This document shows, piece by piece, positions 33,600-42,231 of a stretch of DNA of 64,000 bases. Within the stretch, counting starts at the first letter, position 1. Each line of letters begins with the position of its first letter. This DNA is from Corynebacterium singulare. Its GTDB lineage: Bacteria; Actinomycetota; Actinomycetes; Mycobacteriales; Mycobacteriaceae. The stretch spans positions 62,001 through 126,000 of the forward strand of contig NZ_CP010827.1 in assembly GCF_000833575.1 (NCBI RefSeq). The letters are read 5' to 3'. The notes under the pieces are model-generated. The model was given only the letters and a program-made list of their open reading frames with translations. It was not told where the DNA came from and ran no database searches. The position numbers were made by a program, and so were the translations under genes.

Positions 33600-34058
33600 A
33601 TGCCCAACCATGCCGAACGCCTTTCCCGGTCGAACTCCCTGCAGGCGCAGGGAACAAAGTTCGCCATCACGGGCGCAATCTCTGCGGTCATTGACGTCGG
33701 TATTACGTGGCTTTTTCAAATCGGCTTAGACCTCTTCGGCGGGGTAACGTCGCGCACCTTGGGCTTTGTGGCCGGTACCTTGGTGGCGTACCTGCTCAAT
33801 CGGCGGTGGACCTTCAACGCGAATGCGTCGAAGCGTCGCTTTGCGGCCGTTATCGCTACCTACGCCATGACTTATGCGATCAATATCCTTCTGTATCGCT
33901 GGGCGTTTCCCTTCTTTGACCACAACCTGGAATGGCCGTCCTCGTGGGCGCTGGCCATGGCTTTTGTTATTGCCCAGGGTACGGCCACGCTCATTAACTT
34001 CTTTGTTCAACGCTGGGTTATTTTCCGCAGCACACGCAAGTCCTTTCAGGTGGACTAG
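33600..34058 (+). CDS. GtrA-family membrane protein (second copy)
   Basis: A 152-residue GtrA protein paralogous to the gene just upstream: KFAITGAISAVIDVGITWLFQ, LLNRRWTFNANASKRRF, and TATLINFFVQRWVIFRS at the C-terminus. The two share the helix order and ending but differ widely in sequence, so the duplication is old. ATG 33600 lies 10 bp after the first gtrA, so they are co-transcribed and may act as a heteromer. Likely role in lipid-linked sugar transport for the cell wall; not proven by sequence. Confidence 0.85.
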   Translation: MPNHAERLSRSNSLQAQGTKFAITGAISAVIDVGITWLFQIGLDLFGGVTSRTLGFVAGTLVAYLLNRRWTFNANASKRRFAAVIATYAMTYAINILLYRWAFPFFDHNLEWPSSWALAMAFVIAQGTATLINFFVQRWVIFRSTRKSFQVD

Positions 34059-34082
34059 CTCCGCAGTTGAGGGCGCGGCGGA

Positions 34083-34997
34083 TTAGGGGCGGCGGAAATC
34101 TTCCTTGCGGCCGCGGTTGTGCAGGCGCAGCCACTCCACAAAGCCCTTGACGTCATGCTGCTGGACTAGGAAGAACCAGCCGAAGCGCGCGAACTCCTGT
34201 GGCAGGAGCTTGCGCATTCCGCGCTGCCACAGCAGGTAGCCGCGGTTGCGGTAGGTGAAGAAGCGCTTGAACTCGCCCTCCGGGTATTGCGTGTGCATCG
34301 TGCCGCCGAGGATGGGCTTGAACTCATCGGAACCGTCTGGGTGTAGGTAGCTCGTGGTCAGGGCGGTGCCGAAGTTTAATCCCGAGTTGACCAGGCGGCG
34401 GTGATATTCCACTTCATCGCCGCGGATGAACAGGCGGTAGTCCGGAACGCCGATGATTTCCATCGCCTCAGCGGAGATCAGCGCGCCGTTGAAGAGGGAG
34501 GCGATTCCGGGTAGAAAGTCCCCCTCCAACTCGCTCATGTAGCGGCGCCACACCAGGCCCTGGCGCAGCGGGAAGGCGAGCTTGGCTGGTTCATCGATGT
34601 TGCACACGGCGGGAGAGACCTCGTGCAGGTTGTTCTTCTCAGCCACGCGGTAGAGCTCCTCCAACACGTGGTGGTCGGCGGGGCGGCCGTCATCGTCCGC
34701 GCACCACACCGCGTCCGCGCCCAGGGCGAGTGCAGTCAGAAAGCCCAGCGCAAAGCCGCCCGCACCGCCTAGATTGGTTTCCGAAGGAACGTAGACGGCG
34801 CGCTCGCCCGCCAGTTCGTGGAGCAGATCCTCTACTGCGTGCTCCGCACCGTTATCCACCACGATGACCCACTGCACTGGGTGCGTTTGGTTCACCACCT
34901 GCTCAAGCGAGGCGCGCAGCAGCTCTACGCGCTGGTGGGTGACGATCACAGCGGCCGTTGTTCCGGCCGGGGACAGGGTGGCAGTCATGCGTTCCAT
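34083..34997 (-). CDS. glfT1: Galactofuranosyltransferase GlfT1
   Basis: A 304-residue GT2 glycosyltransferase that adds the first galactofuranose residues to the rhamnosyl-GlcNAc linker lipid on the inner membrane face, initiating galactan. Motifs: AVIVTHQRVELL, VVDNGAEHA, ETNLGGAGGFALGF and the metal-binding WCADDDGRP (about residue 95), then FIRGDEVEYHRRL (about 190). Start at ATG 34997 is supported by TATGCG on the minus strand about 9 bases upstream; ATG 34988 is an alternative. It lies next to wzm/wzt, as expected for galactan synthesis. Confidence 0.93.
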   Translation of the reverse strand: MERMTATLSPAGTTAAVIVTHQRVELLRASLEQVVNQTHPVQWVIVVDNGAEHAVEDLLHELAGERAVYVPSETNLGGAGGFALGFLTALALGADAVWCADDDGRPADHHVLEELYRVAEKNNLHEVSPAVCNIDEPAKLAFPLRQGLVWRRYMSELEGDFLPGIASLFNGALISAEAMEIIGVPDYRLFIRGDEVEYHRRLVNSGLNFGTALTTSYLHPDGSDEFKPILGGTMHTQYPEGEFKRFFTYRNRGYLLWQRGMRKLLPQEFARFGWFFLVQQHDVKGFVEWLRLHNRGRKEDFRRP

Positions 34998-35030
34998 TGT
35001 GCCACCCGCATAGCTCAATACAATGTTGCC

Positions 35031-35636
35031 ATGACTGTGAAAAGCGTCGAAGACATGTGGGCACCTTTTAAGCTCTCCCTACAAGTAGGAGACCTGACTT
35101 TGCGGGTGTTGCGTGATGGCGACATCGCCGCCATCCATGGCGTCACGGCTGCTGAGATTTTTGGAGAGCCGCTACCGGAGTACACCTTCCCGTGGCTGAA
35201 GGAGAAACCTGATCCGAGCTTCCGGTGGGCGCACCGTGCTCAGATGTCCCCGGAAGAATGGTCGCTGGACTTCGGTGTCCACCTCGACGGTGAGGTCATT
35301 GGTTCGGTAGATCTGCGGGCGAAGAATTTTCCCGATAACCATGAGGTCGAAACCGGATCGTGGATCTACCGCCGCTTCCAAGGACGCGGCATTGGCACGA
35401 AGATTCGCCATGCGGCTGCGGTCTTCTGCTTTGAGTACTTGGGCGCGCATCGGTTGTGCTCCGAGTGGGATCCCGGCAACGCGGCTTCCCAGGCGGTATC
35501 ACGCAAGCTGCGCTACTCCATCGAAGGCAACAAGGCAGTGCTGCGCAAAGAGGATTACCATCCGGGGCCGGAAGTGACTGTCAGTGGCATGACCGAGGAG
35601 CTGGGTGCGATGCTCGGGGTGAGGTGCCCTAAGTGA
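35031..35636 (+). CDS. GNAT-family N-acetyltransferase (RimJ/RimL-like)
   Basis: A 201-residue acetyltransferase. The acetyl-CoA site is in YRRFQGRGIGTKIRHAAAVFCFEYLGAHRLCSEWDPGNAASQAVSRKLRY (Q/RxxGxG/A near residue 123), with the RimJ-type 'N..S..v..klGy' pattern. It may acetylate ribosomal protein N-termini, antibiotics or small amines; not decided. ATG 35031 lies 6 bases after TACAAT (35019-35024), so the mRNA is probably leaderless, divergent from glfT1. Confidence 0.85.
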   Translation: MTVKSVEDMWAPFKLSLQVGDLTLRVLRDGDIAAIHGVTAAEIFGEPLPEYTFPWLKEKPDPSFRWAHRAQMSPEEWSLDFGVHLDGEVIGSVDLRAKNFPDNHEVETGSWIYRRFQGRGIGTKIRHAAAVFCFEYLGAHRLCSEWDPGNAASQAVSRKLRYSIEGNKAVLRKEDYHPGPEVTVSGMTEELGAMLGVRCPK

Positions 35637-35747
35637 CGAAAGTTTGGTCAGCCATTCGCTGAGGGCCGGCAAGATTGGCAGCTAGGGCAGTAGGAACAGC
35701 GAGGATTTCGTGAAAACAAGTGAATAGTTGCCTGTTTTCACGGAAAC

Positions 35748-36545
35748 TTAGGCGTTCTCCTCGTTGTCGAAGCGCCGACGCAGGTCGCGCACGTACTCGC
35801 CAACCTCGGGGCCCTCGTACTCGCCCACGACGTCAGAGACCTCGCCCACCGAGCGGATCTGGCCGTGGTCGATCCACAGGGCGGTATCGCACAGTTGGGC
35901 CAGGAAGTCATTGGAGTGGGAGGCAAAGACCAGGATGCCGGAGCGCTTCACCAGGTCTTGGAGCCGCACGCGGGCCTTGGCCATGAAGGCGGCGTCGACG
36001 GCGCCAATGCCTTCGTCGAGAAGCAGGATCTCCGGCTCAATGGAGGTCACCACGCCCAGCGCTAGGCGCACGCGCATACCGGTGGAGTAGGTGCGCAGCG
36101 GCATGGAGAGGTAATCACCCAGTTCAGAGAACTCGGCAATCTCATCCATCTTGGCTTTCATTTGTTTGATGGTCTGACCCAAAAAGAGGCCGCGGATGAT
36201 GATGTTGTCGTAGCCGGAGACCTCCGGGTCCATGCCTACGCCGAGGTCAAAGACAGGAGCCACGCGCCCGCGCACATCGGCAGCGCCGCGGGTGGGCTCA
36301 TAGATCCCGGAGAGCAGACGCAGCAACGTCGTCTTACCGGCACCGTTGTGGCCCACGAGGCCCACGCGGTCACCTTCACGCAGGTGAAGGTTGATGTCCT
36401 TGAGGGCTTCAACCATGACCACGTTCTGGTCATTCTTCCCAATGGAGCCACCGGCGGTGGAGAGCATGGCCTTTTTTAATGAGCGGGACTTGGCGTCAAA
36501 GATGGGAAAGTCCACGCAGGCGTTGTACGTATCAATGGAAACCAT
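35748..36545 (-). CDS. wzt: Wzt-type ABC transporter ATPase (galactan export)
   Basis: A 265-residue ABC ATPase. Walker A is GHNGAGKTTLLRLL (about residue 67), the signature motif is TYSTGMRVRLALG (about 155), Walker B is ILLLDEGIGAVD (about 178) and the switch His is in FASHSND. The VSGYDNIIIRG loop is typical of Wzt/TagH-type exporters of lipid-linked glycans. With the upstream permease it should flip the lipid-linked galactan. No C-terminal carbohydrate-binding domain is present. ATG 36545 is preceded by AAAGG; the upstream TTG is less likely. Confidence 0.93.
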   Translation of the reverse strand: MVSIDTYNACVDFPIFDAKSRSLKKAMLSTAGGSIGKNDQNVVMVEALKDINLHLREGDRVGLVGHNGAGKTTLLRLLSGIYEPTRGAADVRGRVAPVFDLGVGMDPEVSGYDNIIIRGLFLGQTIKQMKAKMDEIAEFSELGDYLSMPLRTYSTGMRVRLALGVVTSIEPEILLLDEGIGAVDAAFMAKARVRLQDLVKRSGILVFASHSNDFLAQLCDTALWIDHGQIRSVGEVSDVVGEYEGPEVGEYVRDLRRRFDNEENA

Positions 36546-36557
36546 GGACAAACCTTT

Positions 36558-37448
36558 CTAGACCCAATAGGAGACGCGGAAGCGCCACTGCTTCATGGCA
36601 AGACCGGCGATAAGCAGGCCCACAACCGTGCAGCCCAGGACAATGAACCAGTGATAGGCGGGAACGTGCACACCAATGAGCGGGCCGCGGACAATCTCCA
36701 TGTAGTGATACAGCGGGTTGAGCTCCGCAATGCGCGCACGGCTGGCAACAGCCTCACCCTGGTCCTTCAAGGTAGAGGTCATCCATACGATCGGCGTGAC
36801 GTAGAAGAGCAGCTGGGTGAGAGCCTCCAGCAGCGGGGCAACGTCACGGAAACGGGTGGCGATAATGCCGAAGAACATGGCTACCCACACGCCGTTGACC
36901 AGCAGCAAGGCCAGCGCCGGGATGCACAGGAAGAACTCCCACCCCAGGTGCCGAGGAAAGATAATGATGAGCAGCAACCAAATGATGAGGTTGTGGCCCA
37001 AGAACAAAGTCTGGCGCCACACTAGGCGGTAGACGTGGACCGACAACGGGGCAGGCAGCTGCTTGATCAGGCCCTCATTATCAATGAAGACCGTCGAGCC
37101 CTCTTTGATTGCGCCGGAGATGAAGTTCCACATAATCAGGCCCACGGTGACGTGGGGCAGGAACTCCGCCACGGGAATCTGGAAGAGCATGGAATACAGC
37201 AGGCCCAGAGCGGCGGCCATGACGCCGGTCGCGATGGTAATCCAGAACGGGCCCAGCACCGAGCGGCGGTAGCGCTGCTTGATGTCCTGAATGCCCAGCT
37301 TGAACCACAGCTCGCGCTGGCGAGCGCCTTGCAGCAGGTCGGCGAAAGCCGCCGACATGGTCATTGACCGCGAGGCCGGCTCCTCGCCGGGTGCAGGCGC
37401 GGTGGTCATGCGGGCGACGTCGTCACGCAGGTTTTTCTTGTCTTGCAC
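36558..37448 (-). CDS. wzm: Wzm-type ABC transporter permease (galactan export)
   Basis: A 296-residue ABC-2 type permease with six transmembrane helices (from about residue 65 on) after a cytoplasmic start containing RQRELWFKLGIQDIKQRYRRSVLGPFW, the conserved amphipathic region of Wzm/TagG exporters. It forms the channel for lipid-linked galactan with Wzt, encoded 12 bp downstream. The start is uncertain: GTG 37448 is exactly 7 bases after TAGGGT, which fits a leaderless mRNA; ATG 37409 is the alternative. Confidence 0.9.
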   Translation of the reverse strand: MQDKKNLRDDVARMTTAPAPGEEPASRSMTMSAAFADLLQGARQRELWFKLGIQDIKQRYRRSVLGPFWITIATGVMAAALGLLYSMLFQIPVAEFLPHVTVGLIMWNFISGAIKEGSTVFIDNEGLIKQLPAPLSVHVYRLVWRQTLFLGHNLIIWLLLIIIFPRHLGWEFFLCIPALALLLVNGVWVAMFFGIIATRFRDVAPLLEALTQLLFYVTPIVWMTSTLKDQGEAVASRARIAELNPLYHYMEIVRGPLIGVHVPAYHWFIVLGCTVVGLLIAGLAMKQWRFRVSYWV

Positions 37449-37605
37449 GCCCTTCACCCTAGCGCGCACGATACCTAAACACCTAGACACACGCCCGTAA
37501 CCAGCGAAAACGGTGACGAGCAGGGGAAATCACGGGTTAGGAAAGATTTACGTGAGACGTATAGAGTAGGGAGGCGATCATCCGCTTGAGGAGGAAGGGT
37601 TAACC

Positions 37606-38817
37606 ATGACAGAACAGTATGACGTCGCCAGTGTGCGAGGTCTCTACACTGGTCTGTCCGATGGATGGACCTACCTCAATGCCCACTCTTCACCGCAAAT
37701 TGCGGAGCGCGTGGCCTCGGGCGTGGCGCGGTCCTTCCGTACATCCGCTACGGTAAAGCCGCAGGAGGATACCGTCGGCGCGCACTCGGCTCGCCGCGCG
37801 CCGGGCGAATTGCTGGCGGATGACATGTATTCTTCTGCGCGCCGTGCCGTGGCCGACCTCACGGGTGCGACGGCAGAGCGCGTTATCCTCGGCCCGTCCC
37901 TGCCGGTGCTCTACCAGTCCCTGGCGGCAGCGTTACGTCCGCTTGTACGCCGTCAGTCCTCAGTGGTGCTCTCGCGCCTCGATCCTCCGGAGCTGTCCAG
38001 GGCATTCGCGCACCTCGACGCAGACATCCGCTGGGCCCAGCCAGACCTGGGCACGGGTGAGCTGCCGGCGTTCCAGTACGCCGAGTTGGTCGATGGTTCC
38101 ACGCGGTTCGTGGCCTTCCCCGCCGCGCATGAGCTGCTGGGCACGGTCACGCCGACGGCGGACATTATTGATGCGGTCCATGAGCGTTCCCGGGCCTGGG
38201 CGCTTGTCGACGTCTCCTCGGTAGCCCCCTACCGTCGCATCGAATTCGACTCTGTGGGCGCGGATATCCTCGGCGTAGATTTAGGCAAACTGGGCGGGCC
38301 GCAGCTGGCGGCGCTGGTCTTCCGCGATACCGCAATGTTCCGCCGCCTCGATGACCTAGTGGTTGGCCCGGTATCGCCGGGCCTGGCCGGTGGCGTGGGG
38401 CCGCTGGCGGATCACCTAGCTGCCTTGGCCGGCGGCGAGCGCGGCTCACGGCGTGTGCGCTTGGGACGCTCGCTCGATGCACTGTCGTCCTACATGGAGG
38501 AGCTCTGCGGTGATCTCTATAGTCTGCTGGGCACCCTGCCGGCAGTCCACATCTTGGGCGTAACAGGCGAGGCGGCTGCCGATGCCTCCGATGACCGCCT
38601 CCCGCGGCTTACTTTCGCCGTGCGCGACGTTCCGGCGGAAGTCATTCACCGCCGGCTCTTCGACAACGGCCTTGTCACCACGACAGCTCCGCACACACCT
38701 CTGCTGACGGAGATGGGTGTGGAGGAAATCGGCGGCGCCGTGACAGTTTCCCTGAGCCCGTTCAGCACCTACCACGACATTGAGCACTTGACCCGTGTCG
38801 TGGCCTCCCTGGCTTAG
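37606..38817 (+). CDS. Class V aminotransferase / cysteine desulfurase-like protein
   Basis: A 403-residue PLP fold type I protein. The region GADILGVDLGKLGGPQLAALVF (about residue 226) carries a Lys where cysteine desulfurases have SxHKxxGP, so PLP binding is plausible though the His is missing. The segment WALVDVSSVAPYRRIEF supplies the PLP-nitrogen Asp. A homologous gene lies next to the Wzm/Wzt genes in mycobacteria (Rv3778c), with unknown substrate. ATG 37606 has a strong GAGGAGGAAGG ribosome site. Function beyond the family is not assigned. Confidence 0.8.
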   Translation: MTEQYDVASVRGLYTGLSDGWTYLNAHSSPQIAERVASGVARSFRTSATVKPQEDTVGAHSARRAPGELLADDMYSSARRAVADLTGATAERVILGPSLPVLYQSLAAALRPLVRRQSSVVLSRLDPPELSRAFAHLDADIRWAQPDLGTGELPAFQYAELVDGSTRFVAFPAAHELLGTVTPTADIIDAVHERSRAWALVDVSSVAPYRRIEFDSVGADILGVDLGKLGGPQLAALVFRDTAMFRRLDDLVVGPVSPGLAGGVGPLADHLAALAGGERGSRRVRLGRSLDALSSYMEELCGDLYSLLGTLPAVHILGVTGEAAADASDDRLPRLTFAVRDVPAEVIHRRLFDNGLVTTTAPHTPLLTEMGVEEIGGAVTVSLSPFSTYHDIEHLTRVVASLA

Positions 38818-38827
38818 GGCTTAAGTT

Positions 38828-39784
38828 CTAGACCTCGAGGACGAGCTTGCCCGTGACCTCGCCGGAGTCGAGGGCCTTGTGGGCCTTGGCGGCGTCGGCA
38901 AGCGGGTACGTGCCGTGGAGGTGGTGCTTCACGCTGCCGTCCTCCAGCCAGGGCCAGACATTCGTGATGGTGTCGGCCACGATGGCGGCCTTGTCCTCCA
39001 CCGAGCGGGAGCGCAGCGTCGTGCCCTGCAGGGTCAGGCGCTTGTTGAGCAGAATCCCCATGTTGAGCTCAGCCTTCGTGCCGCCTTGCATGCCGATGGT
39101 AACCATGTGGCCACCCTTGGCCAGCGCGATGAGGTTTTTCTTGAGGTACTTCGCGCCCATGATGTCCAGAATGACATCACACTGATTCTTTAGTTCCTCG
39201 GCGAAGTCCTGCTCGTTGTAGTTGATGAGGATATCCGCGCCGAGCTCCTTACACGTCTCGAGCTTCTCATCGGATCCGGCGGTCACGGCAACGGTGGCGC
39301 CCAGCTGCTTGGCCACCTGGATGGCGAAGGTGCCGATGCCGCCCGCACCGCCGTGGATGAGGATGGTCTGGCCTTCTGTGAGGCCGGCCTCCATGGCGAT
39401 GTTGGACCACACGGTGCAGGCCACTTCGACGACGGAAGCTGCCTCGGCAAAGGAGTAGCCGGTGGGGATGGGCACAAGCTGGCCCTTCGGCACGGCCACG
39501 TACTCGGCATAGCCGCCGCCGGCCAGAAGTGCGCCGACCTTTGACCCAACTGTGATGTCGGTATCACCTGCATCGACGACCTCGCCGGCGACTTCCAGCC
39601 CGATAATTTCTGAAGCACCCGGCGGTGGCGGGTAATGCCCACGGGCTTGGAGCAGGTCGGCGCGGTTCACGCCGGCGGCCCTGACCTGGACCAGCACTTC
39701 GCCGTCTTTGAGCTGCGGCTTATCAGCGTCCCCCAGCTCCAGCGAGCTTGGGTCTTCCAGATTGGTCTGAATGATGGCTTTCAT
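38828..39784 (-). CDS. NAD(P)H:quinone oxidoreductase-like MDR protein
   Basis: A 318-residue zinc-free medium-chain dehydrogenase of the quinone oxidoreductase/PIG3 type. The N-terminal GroES-like domain includes VRAAGVNRADLLQARGHYPPPPGASEIIGLEVAG, and the Rossmann site is ILIHGGAGGIGTFAIQVAKQLGA (about residue 150). Reduces quinones or enones with NADPH. It follows the FAD oxidoreductase gene by 13 bp on the same strand, so they form one operon. The order next to the class V aminotransferase gene matches mycobacterial Rv3777-Rv3778c. Confidence 0.88.
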   Translation of the reverse strand: MKAIIQTNLEDPSSLELGDADKPQLKDGEVLVQVRAAGVNRADLLQARGHYPPPPGASEIIGLEVAGEVVDAGDTDITVGSKVGALLAGGGYAEYVAVPKGQLVPIPTGYSFAEAASVVEVACTVWSNIAMEAGLTEGQTILIHGGAGGIGTFAIQVAKQLGATVAVTAGSDEKLETCKELGADILINYNEQDFAEELKNQCDVILDIMGAKYLKKNLIALAKGGHMVTIGMQGGTKAELNMGILLNKRLTLQGTTLRSRSVEDKAAIVADTITNVWPWLEDGSVKHHLHGTYPLADAAKAHKALDSGEVTGKLVLEV

Positions 39785-39797
39785 GCCACCACCGTAC

Positions 39798-40694
39798 TTA
39801 AATCCAATCATCCTCGACGAGGAAAGCGTTGACCGCGATGGCGGCGGCGTTCGCTTCTCCCATGGCCATCGCCACCTGTGCTGGTGGGTTTACCACGTTG
39901 CCCACGGCCCAGATGCGCGCGTGGCTGGTGGCGCCGGCTGGGCCCACCTTGATGAGGCTTCCGCCCATCCCTGACGGAGGACTGTGGCGCTCGAGGTTGA
40001 GGTCAGCGAGGAACTCATCGTGCGGGTGGGGGATAGGCATGTAGAACAGCGCATCAACAGCATGGTCGTCGTCTCCAACCTGGACTTTTCCGTCGTGGAA
40101 GGCGGTGATGGGGCCGTCGACAAGCGCCATGCCTCGCCGGGTGAGGTGTGAACGCTGTTGCTCGTTGAGCTCCATGCCGTTGGTGAAGAAGGTGATGTTC
40201 TGCGACCACTGGCGCAGAATTGCCGCGTGCTGCAGGGAGAACTCGCCGATGCAGAGAACGCCAAGATTCTTGTCCGCCACCTCGTAACCGTGGCAATAGG
40301 GGCAGTGGAGGACCGTATTTCCCCAGTTTTCTTCCAGGCCCGGGATGGCTGGGTGCACGTCCTCGACACCACTAGCAACGATGATGGAGCGCGCCGCGAC
40401 GGTGTCTCCGTTGCTCAATGTTGCGGTCAACGTGCGGTCATTATCGGTGACAGAATCCACGGTGGCCTTCACGATCTGCACGCCGTAGTTGCGCACGTGC
40501 TCCTTGCCGCGCTCCTGGAACTCAAGCGGAGGTGTGCCCTCGAGAGCGATAACTCCGTGGATTTCATGGGCAAAGCGGTTACGGGGAGTGGCGGAATCAA
40601 CAACGAGGACGCTGCGGCGTGCGCGGACCATGACCAGGGCTGCCTGAAGGCCGGCCGCGCCACCGCCGATGATGAGGGTATCGACTGTCTGCAT
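39798..40694 (-). CDS. Thioredoxin reductase-like NAD(P)/FAD oxidoreductase
   Basis: A 298-residue flavoprotein. FAD site LIIGGGAAGLQAALVMVRARRSVLVVDS, redox-active disulfide CPYCHGYEV (about residue 135) and a C-terminal IWAVGNVVNPPAQVAMAMGEANAAAIAVNAFL. It lacks a convincing NADPH GxGxxA motif (GVLCIGEFSLQHA is seen), so it may belong to the thioredoxin-reductase-like group without true TrxR activity. ATG 40694 follows TTTAAT by exactly 7 bases; the longer frame runs under tRNA-proximal sequence and is rejected. Confidence 0.85.
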   Translation of the reverse strand: MQTVDTLIIGGGAAGLQAALVMVRARRSVLVVDSATPRNRFAHEIHGVIALEGTPPLEFQERGKEHVRNYGVQIVKATVDSVTDNDRTLTATLSNGDTVAARSIIVASGVEDVHPAIPGLEENWGNTVLHCPYCHGYEVADKNLGVLCIGEFSLQHAAILRQWSQNITFFTNGMELNEQQRSHLTRRGMALVDGPITAFHDGKVQVGDDDHAVDALFYMPIPHPHDEFLADLNLERHSPPSGMGGSLIKVGPAGATSHARIWAVGNVVNPPAQVAMAMGEANAAAIAVNAFLVEDDWI

Positions 40695-40862
40695 GGGCCC
40701 GATTAAACCATGCAGGGAGTTTTTCAATTGCTTTTCTTCGACGTCATACGATTTCGGATGCTTCTCACTAGACTGCAGTGCGCGGTTGGGGCGAATTCTT
40801 CTCCTGCGGCGGAGTCTAGTACTCTGAACGTGTTGCGCGCGGTGCATGCTGACGCGTGACGA

Positions 40863-40950
40863 GGAGGCGTGGCAGAGCGGCCGAATGCACTGGTCTTGAA
40901 AACCAGCGTGGGGAAACTCACCGCGGGTTCAAATCCCGCCGCCTCCGCCA
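40863..40950 (+). tRNA. tRNA-Ser (anticodon TGA)
   Basis: Acceptor arms GGAGGCG (40863-40869) and CGCCTCC (40940-40946) pair fully, followed by G and an encoded CCA. The anticodon loop CTTGAAA gives anticodon TGA. A long variable arm, typical of serine tRNAs, follows, then the T arm GCGGG-TTCAAAT-CCCGC. Confidence 0.96.
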
Positions 40951-40995
40951 AAATCTTGCGTATTTTTAGCAGTGACGCTGGGCTATTCTAGTGCC

Positions 40996-41436
40996 ATGGC
41001 CAATCGGCAAATATTCCTCCGCCCAGAGTTCAGCCATCCAAGTTCGTTGTGGCCGTCTGAAGAACTCATAGTTTCTGGGGCTAACAGAGTCGGATTTTAT
41101 CTGCCTGAAGACTTAGGAATTGAGTCCGATCTGGGGCGCGAAATCCTTGAGTGGACGGAGGAGTTTCATCAGAATTTCCTCGAGAAACCCGATAGCTTTC
41201 GCCAGCGTCCGCGTTGGAAGGACCAATTCGATAGATTTCGATGGTACGACGCGGGATGGCGTATTACTCACCAATTAAGGGAGCTTTTTCCATCGGTACA
41301 GATTGTTCCCCAGTTCGCTCAATTCGTTTTCTCCGTTAATGAGCGAAGAGAAAATGCAGGGAAGAAGCCCATATGCCTTCCAGGAGAACAACTCACAGGG
41401 TTTGTGTCCATAAGGGATGTGAGGAATGACGACTAA
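40996..41436 (+). CDS. Hypothetical protein downstream of tRNA-Ser
   Basis: A 146-residue soluble protein rich in aromatic residues, Arg and Pro (ALA-free stretches such as RWKDQFDRFRWYDAGWRITHQL). No transmembrane segment, no recognised domain. Base composition is lower in G+C than the neighbouring core genes, hinting at acquisition beside the tRNA gene. ATG 40996 lies 6 bases after TATTCT (40984-40989), which supports expression from a leaderless promoter. Confidence 0.6.
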   Translation: MANRQIFLRPEFSHPSSLWPSEELIVSGANRVGFYLPEDLGIESDLGREILEWTEEFHQNFLEKPDSFRQRPRWKDQFDRFRWYDAGWRITHQLRELFPSVQIVPQFAQFVFSVNERRENAGKKPICLPGEQLTGFVSIRDVRNDD

Positions 41437-41458
41437 GGGAAGTTATCGCTCCACGGAT

Positions 41459-41737
41459 TCAGGAATTCTCTCGGCTGCTCCTCGCTGCAGTCACCCAGCT
41501 CAGAACGCATCCTGCCAATAGGAATCCGCTAACTTGCAGGTGCGTGGCCCAGTTCCCGCCGCCGCCAGCAACGGCGAGAAAGATCGAAAACGCGATAGCA
41601 ACTAAGCAGTGGATGGCCAACCGGCTATGTGCGCCTAGACGTCGTTGTGGCCAGGCTTTCCCGATTGCCCAGCTCACTACTGTGAGGATGGCGTAAAAGA
41701 TGATCCCGGCTAGGGCTCCTGGAACAAGGTAGAGCAT
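41459..41737 (-). CDS. Hypothetical small membrane protein
   Basis: A 92-residue protein with three hydrophobic segments (about residues 3-25, 40-60 and 66-85), the middle one followed by a glycine run (AVAGGGGNW). No named family. The ATG has a very good GGAGGAG ribosome site 8 bases upstream, which supports the start and the gene. It overlaps the left extension of the small plus-strand ORF at 41793 only if that ORF used an upstream start. Confidence 0.6.
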   Translation of the reverse strand: MLYLVPGALAGIIFYAILTVVSWAIGKAWPQRRLGAHSRLAIHCLVAIAFSIFLAVAGGGGNWATHLQVSGFLLAGCVLSWVTAARSSRENS

Positions 41738-41792
41738 GGATTCATCTCCTCCCGGGGGGAATAATGGTTGTGGTAAGGAAGGCGGTTTCGTG

Positions 41793-41933
41793 ATGTCAGA
41801 GGATAGCTATTCGGCGTGGGTAGAGACTGATTATCTTTTCGGCTCCCCAGTCAATGCTCGCCGGCTATTGGAGTCTTATGAGCAAGTGCTGGACGGGAAG
41901 GCTAAGGAGCACGACATCGATCTGGATGTTTAA
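41793..41933 (+). CDS. 46-residue protein resembling the C-terminal half of a YefM-type antitoxin
   Basis: The sequence SAWVETDYLFGSPVNARRLLESYEQVLDG matches the C-terminal toxin-binding segment of YefM/Phd antitoxins (pattern 'ETxYLLxSPaNAxRLLeSixQ'). The N-terminal DNA-binding half is absent, so it is either a truncated remnant or a free toxin-neutralising peptide. ATG 41793 (after GTG) has AAGGAAGG upstream. Its stop overlaps the stop region of the convergent Phd-like gene by 4 bp. No YoeB toxin gene is next to it. Confidence 0.55.
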   Translation: MSEDSYSAWVETDYLFGSPVNARRLLESYEQVLDGKAKEHDIDLDV

Positions 41934-42226
41934 GAACTATCTTCCAATCGAAGTGGAGTATTCACCTTCTGGCAGGGTGGAACCAGTTTTGTTTTAAGGT
42001 CTTCGTGTGAAATCTCTACGGACTCTCCTCGGGCAAGCTCAGCGGCCTGAACGTCCTCACGATCTTCCAGTGCTTCGACTGCGCGGGCGAAAAATGAAGG
42101 AGAGACGACAAAAGCGCGAACACGGCTTCCACGACTAGTGATGGCGACGGGTGTGTGCTGTGCCTCTTCGAAAATTTGGCTTTGGGATTGGCGGAATTGG
42201 CTGGACGTCACTGACATCGTTTTCAT
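41930..42226 (-). CDS. Phd/YefM-family antitoxin, no adjacent toxin
   Basis: A 98-residue protein with the Phd N-terminal fold: TSSQFRQSQSQIFEEAQHTPVAITSRGSRVRAFVVSPSFFARAVEALED (pattern 'vsaxexrxxxxxxxxxaxxxPVxItxrGxxxaVlvs'), then an acidic tail. Normally such proteins bind DNA and neutralise a RelE/Doc toxin, but no toxin gene follows or precedes it. ATG 42226 is placed by TACATT 6 bases upstream, which lies inside a perfect 9-bp inverted repeat (42232-42252). Orphan antitoxin or degraded module. Confidence 0.75.
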   Translation of the reverse strand: MKTMSVTSSQFRQSQSQIFEEAQHTPVAITSRGSRVRAFVVSPSFFARAVEALEDREDVQAAELARGESVEISHEDLKTKLVPPCQKVNTPLRLEDSS

Positions 42227-42231
42227 ACTGA

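Noticed and set aside
41736-41792. Upstream start (ATG 41736) for the YefM-like short protein
   Set aside because: The added residues (Gly/Asn/Ser-rich) do not resemble an antitoxin DNA-binding domain and overlap the start of the divergent membrane gene.
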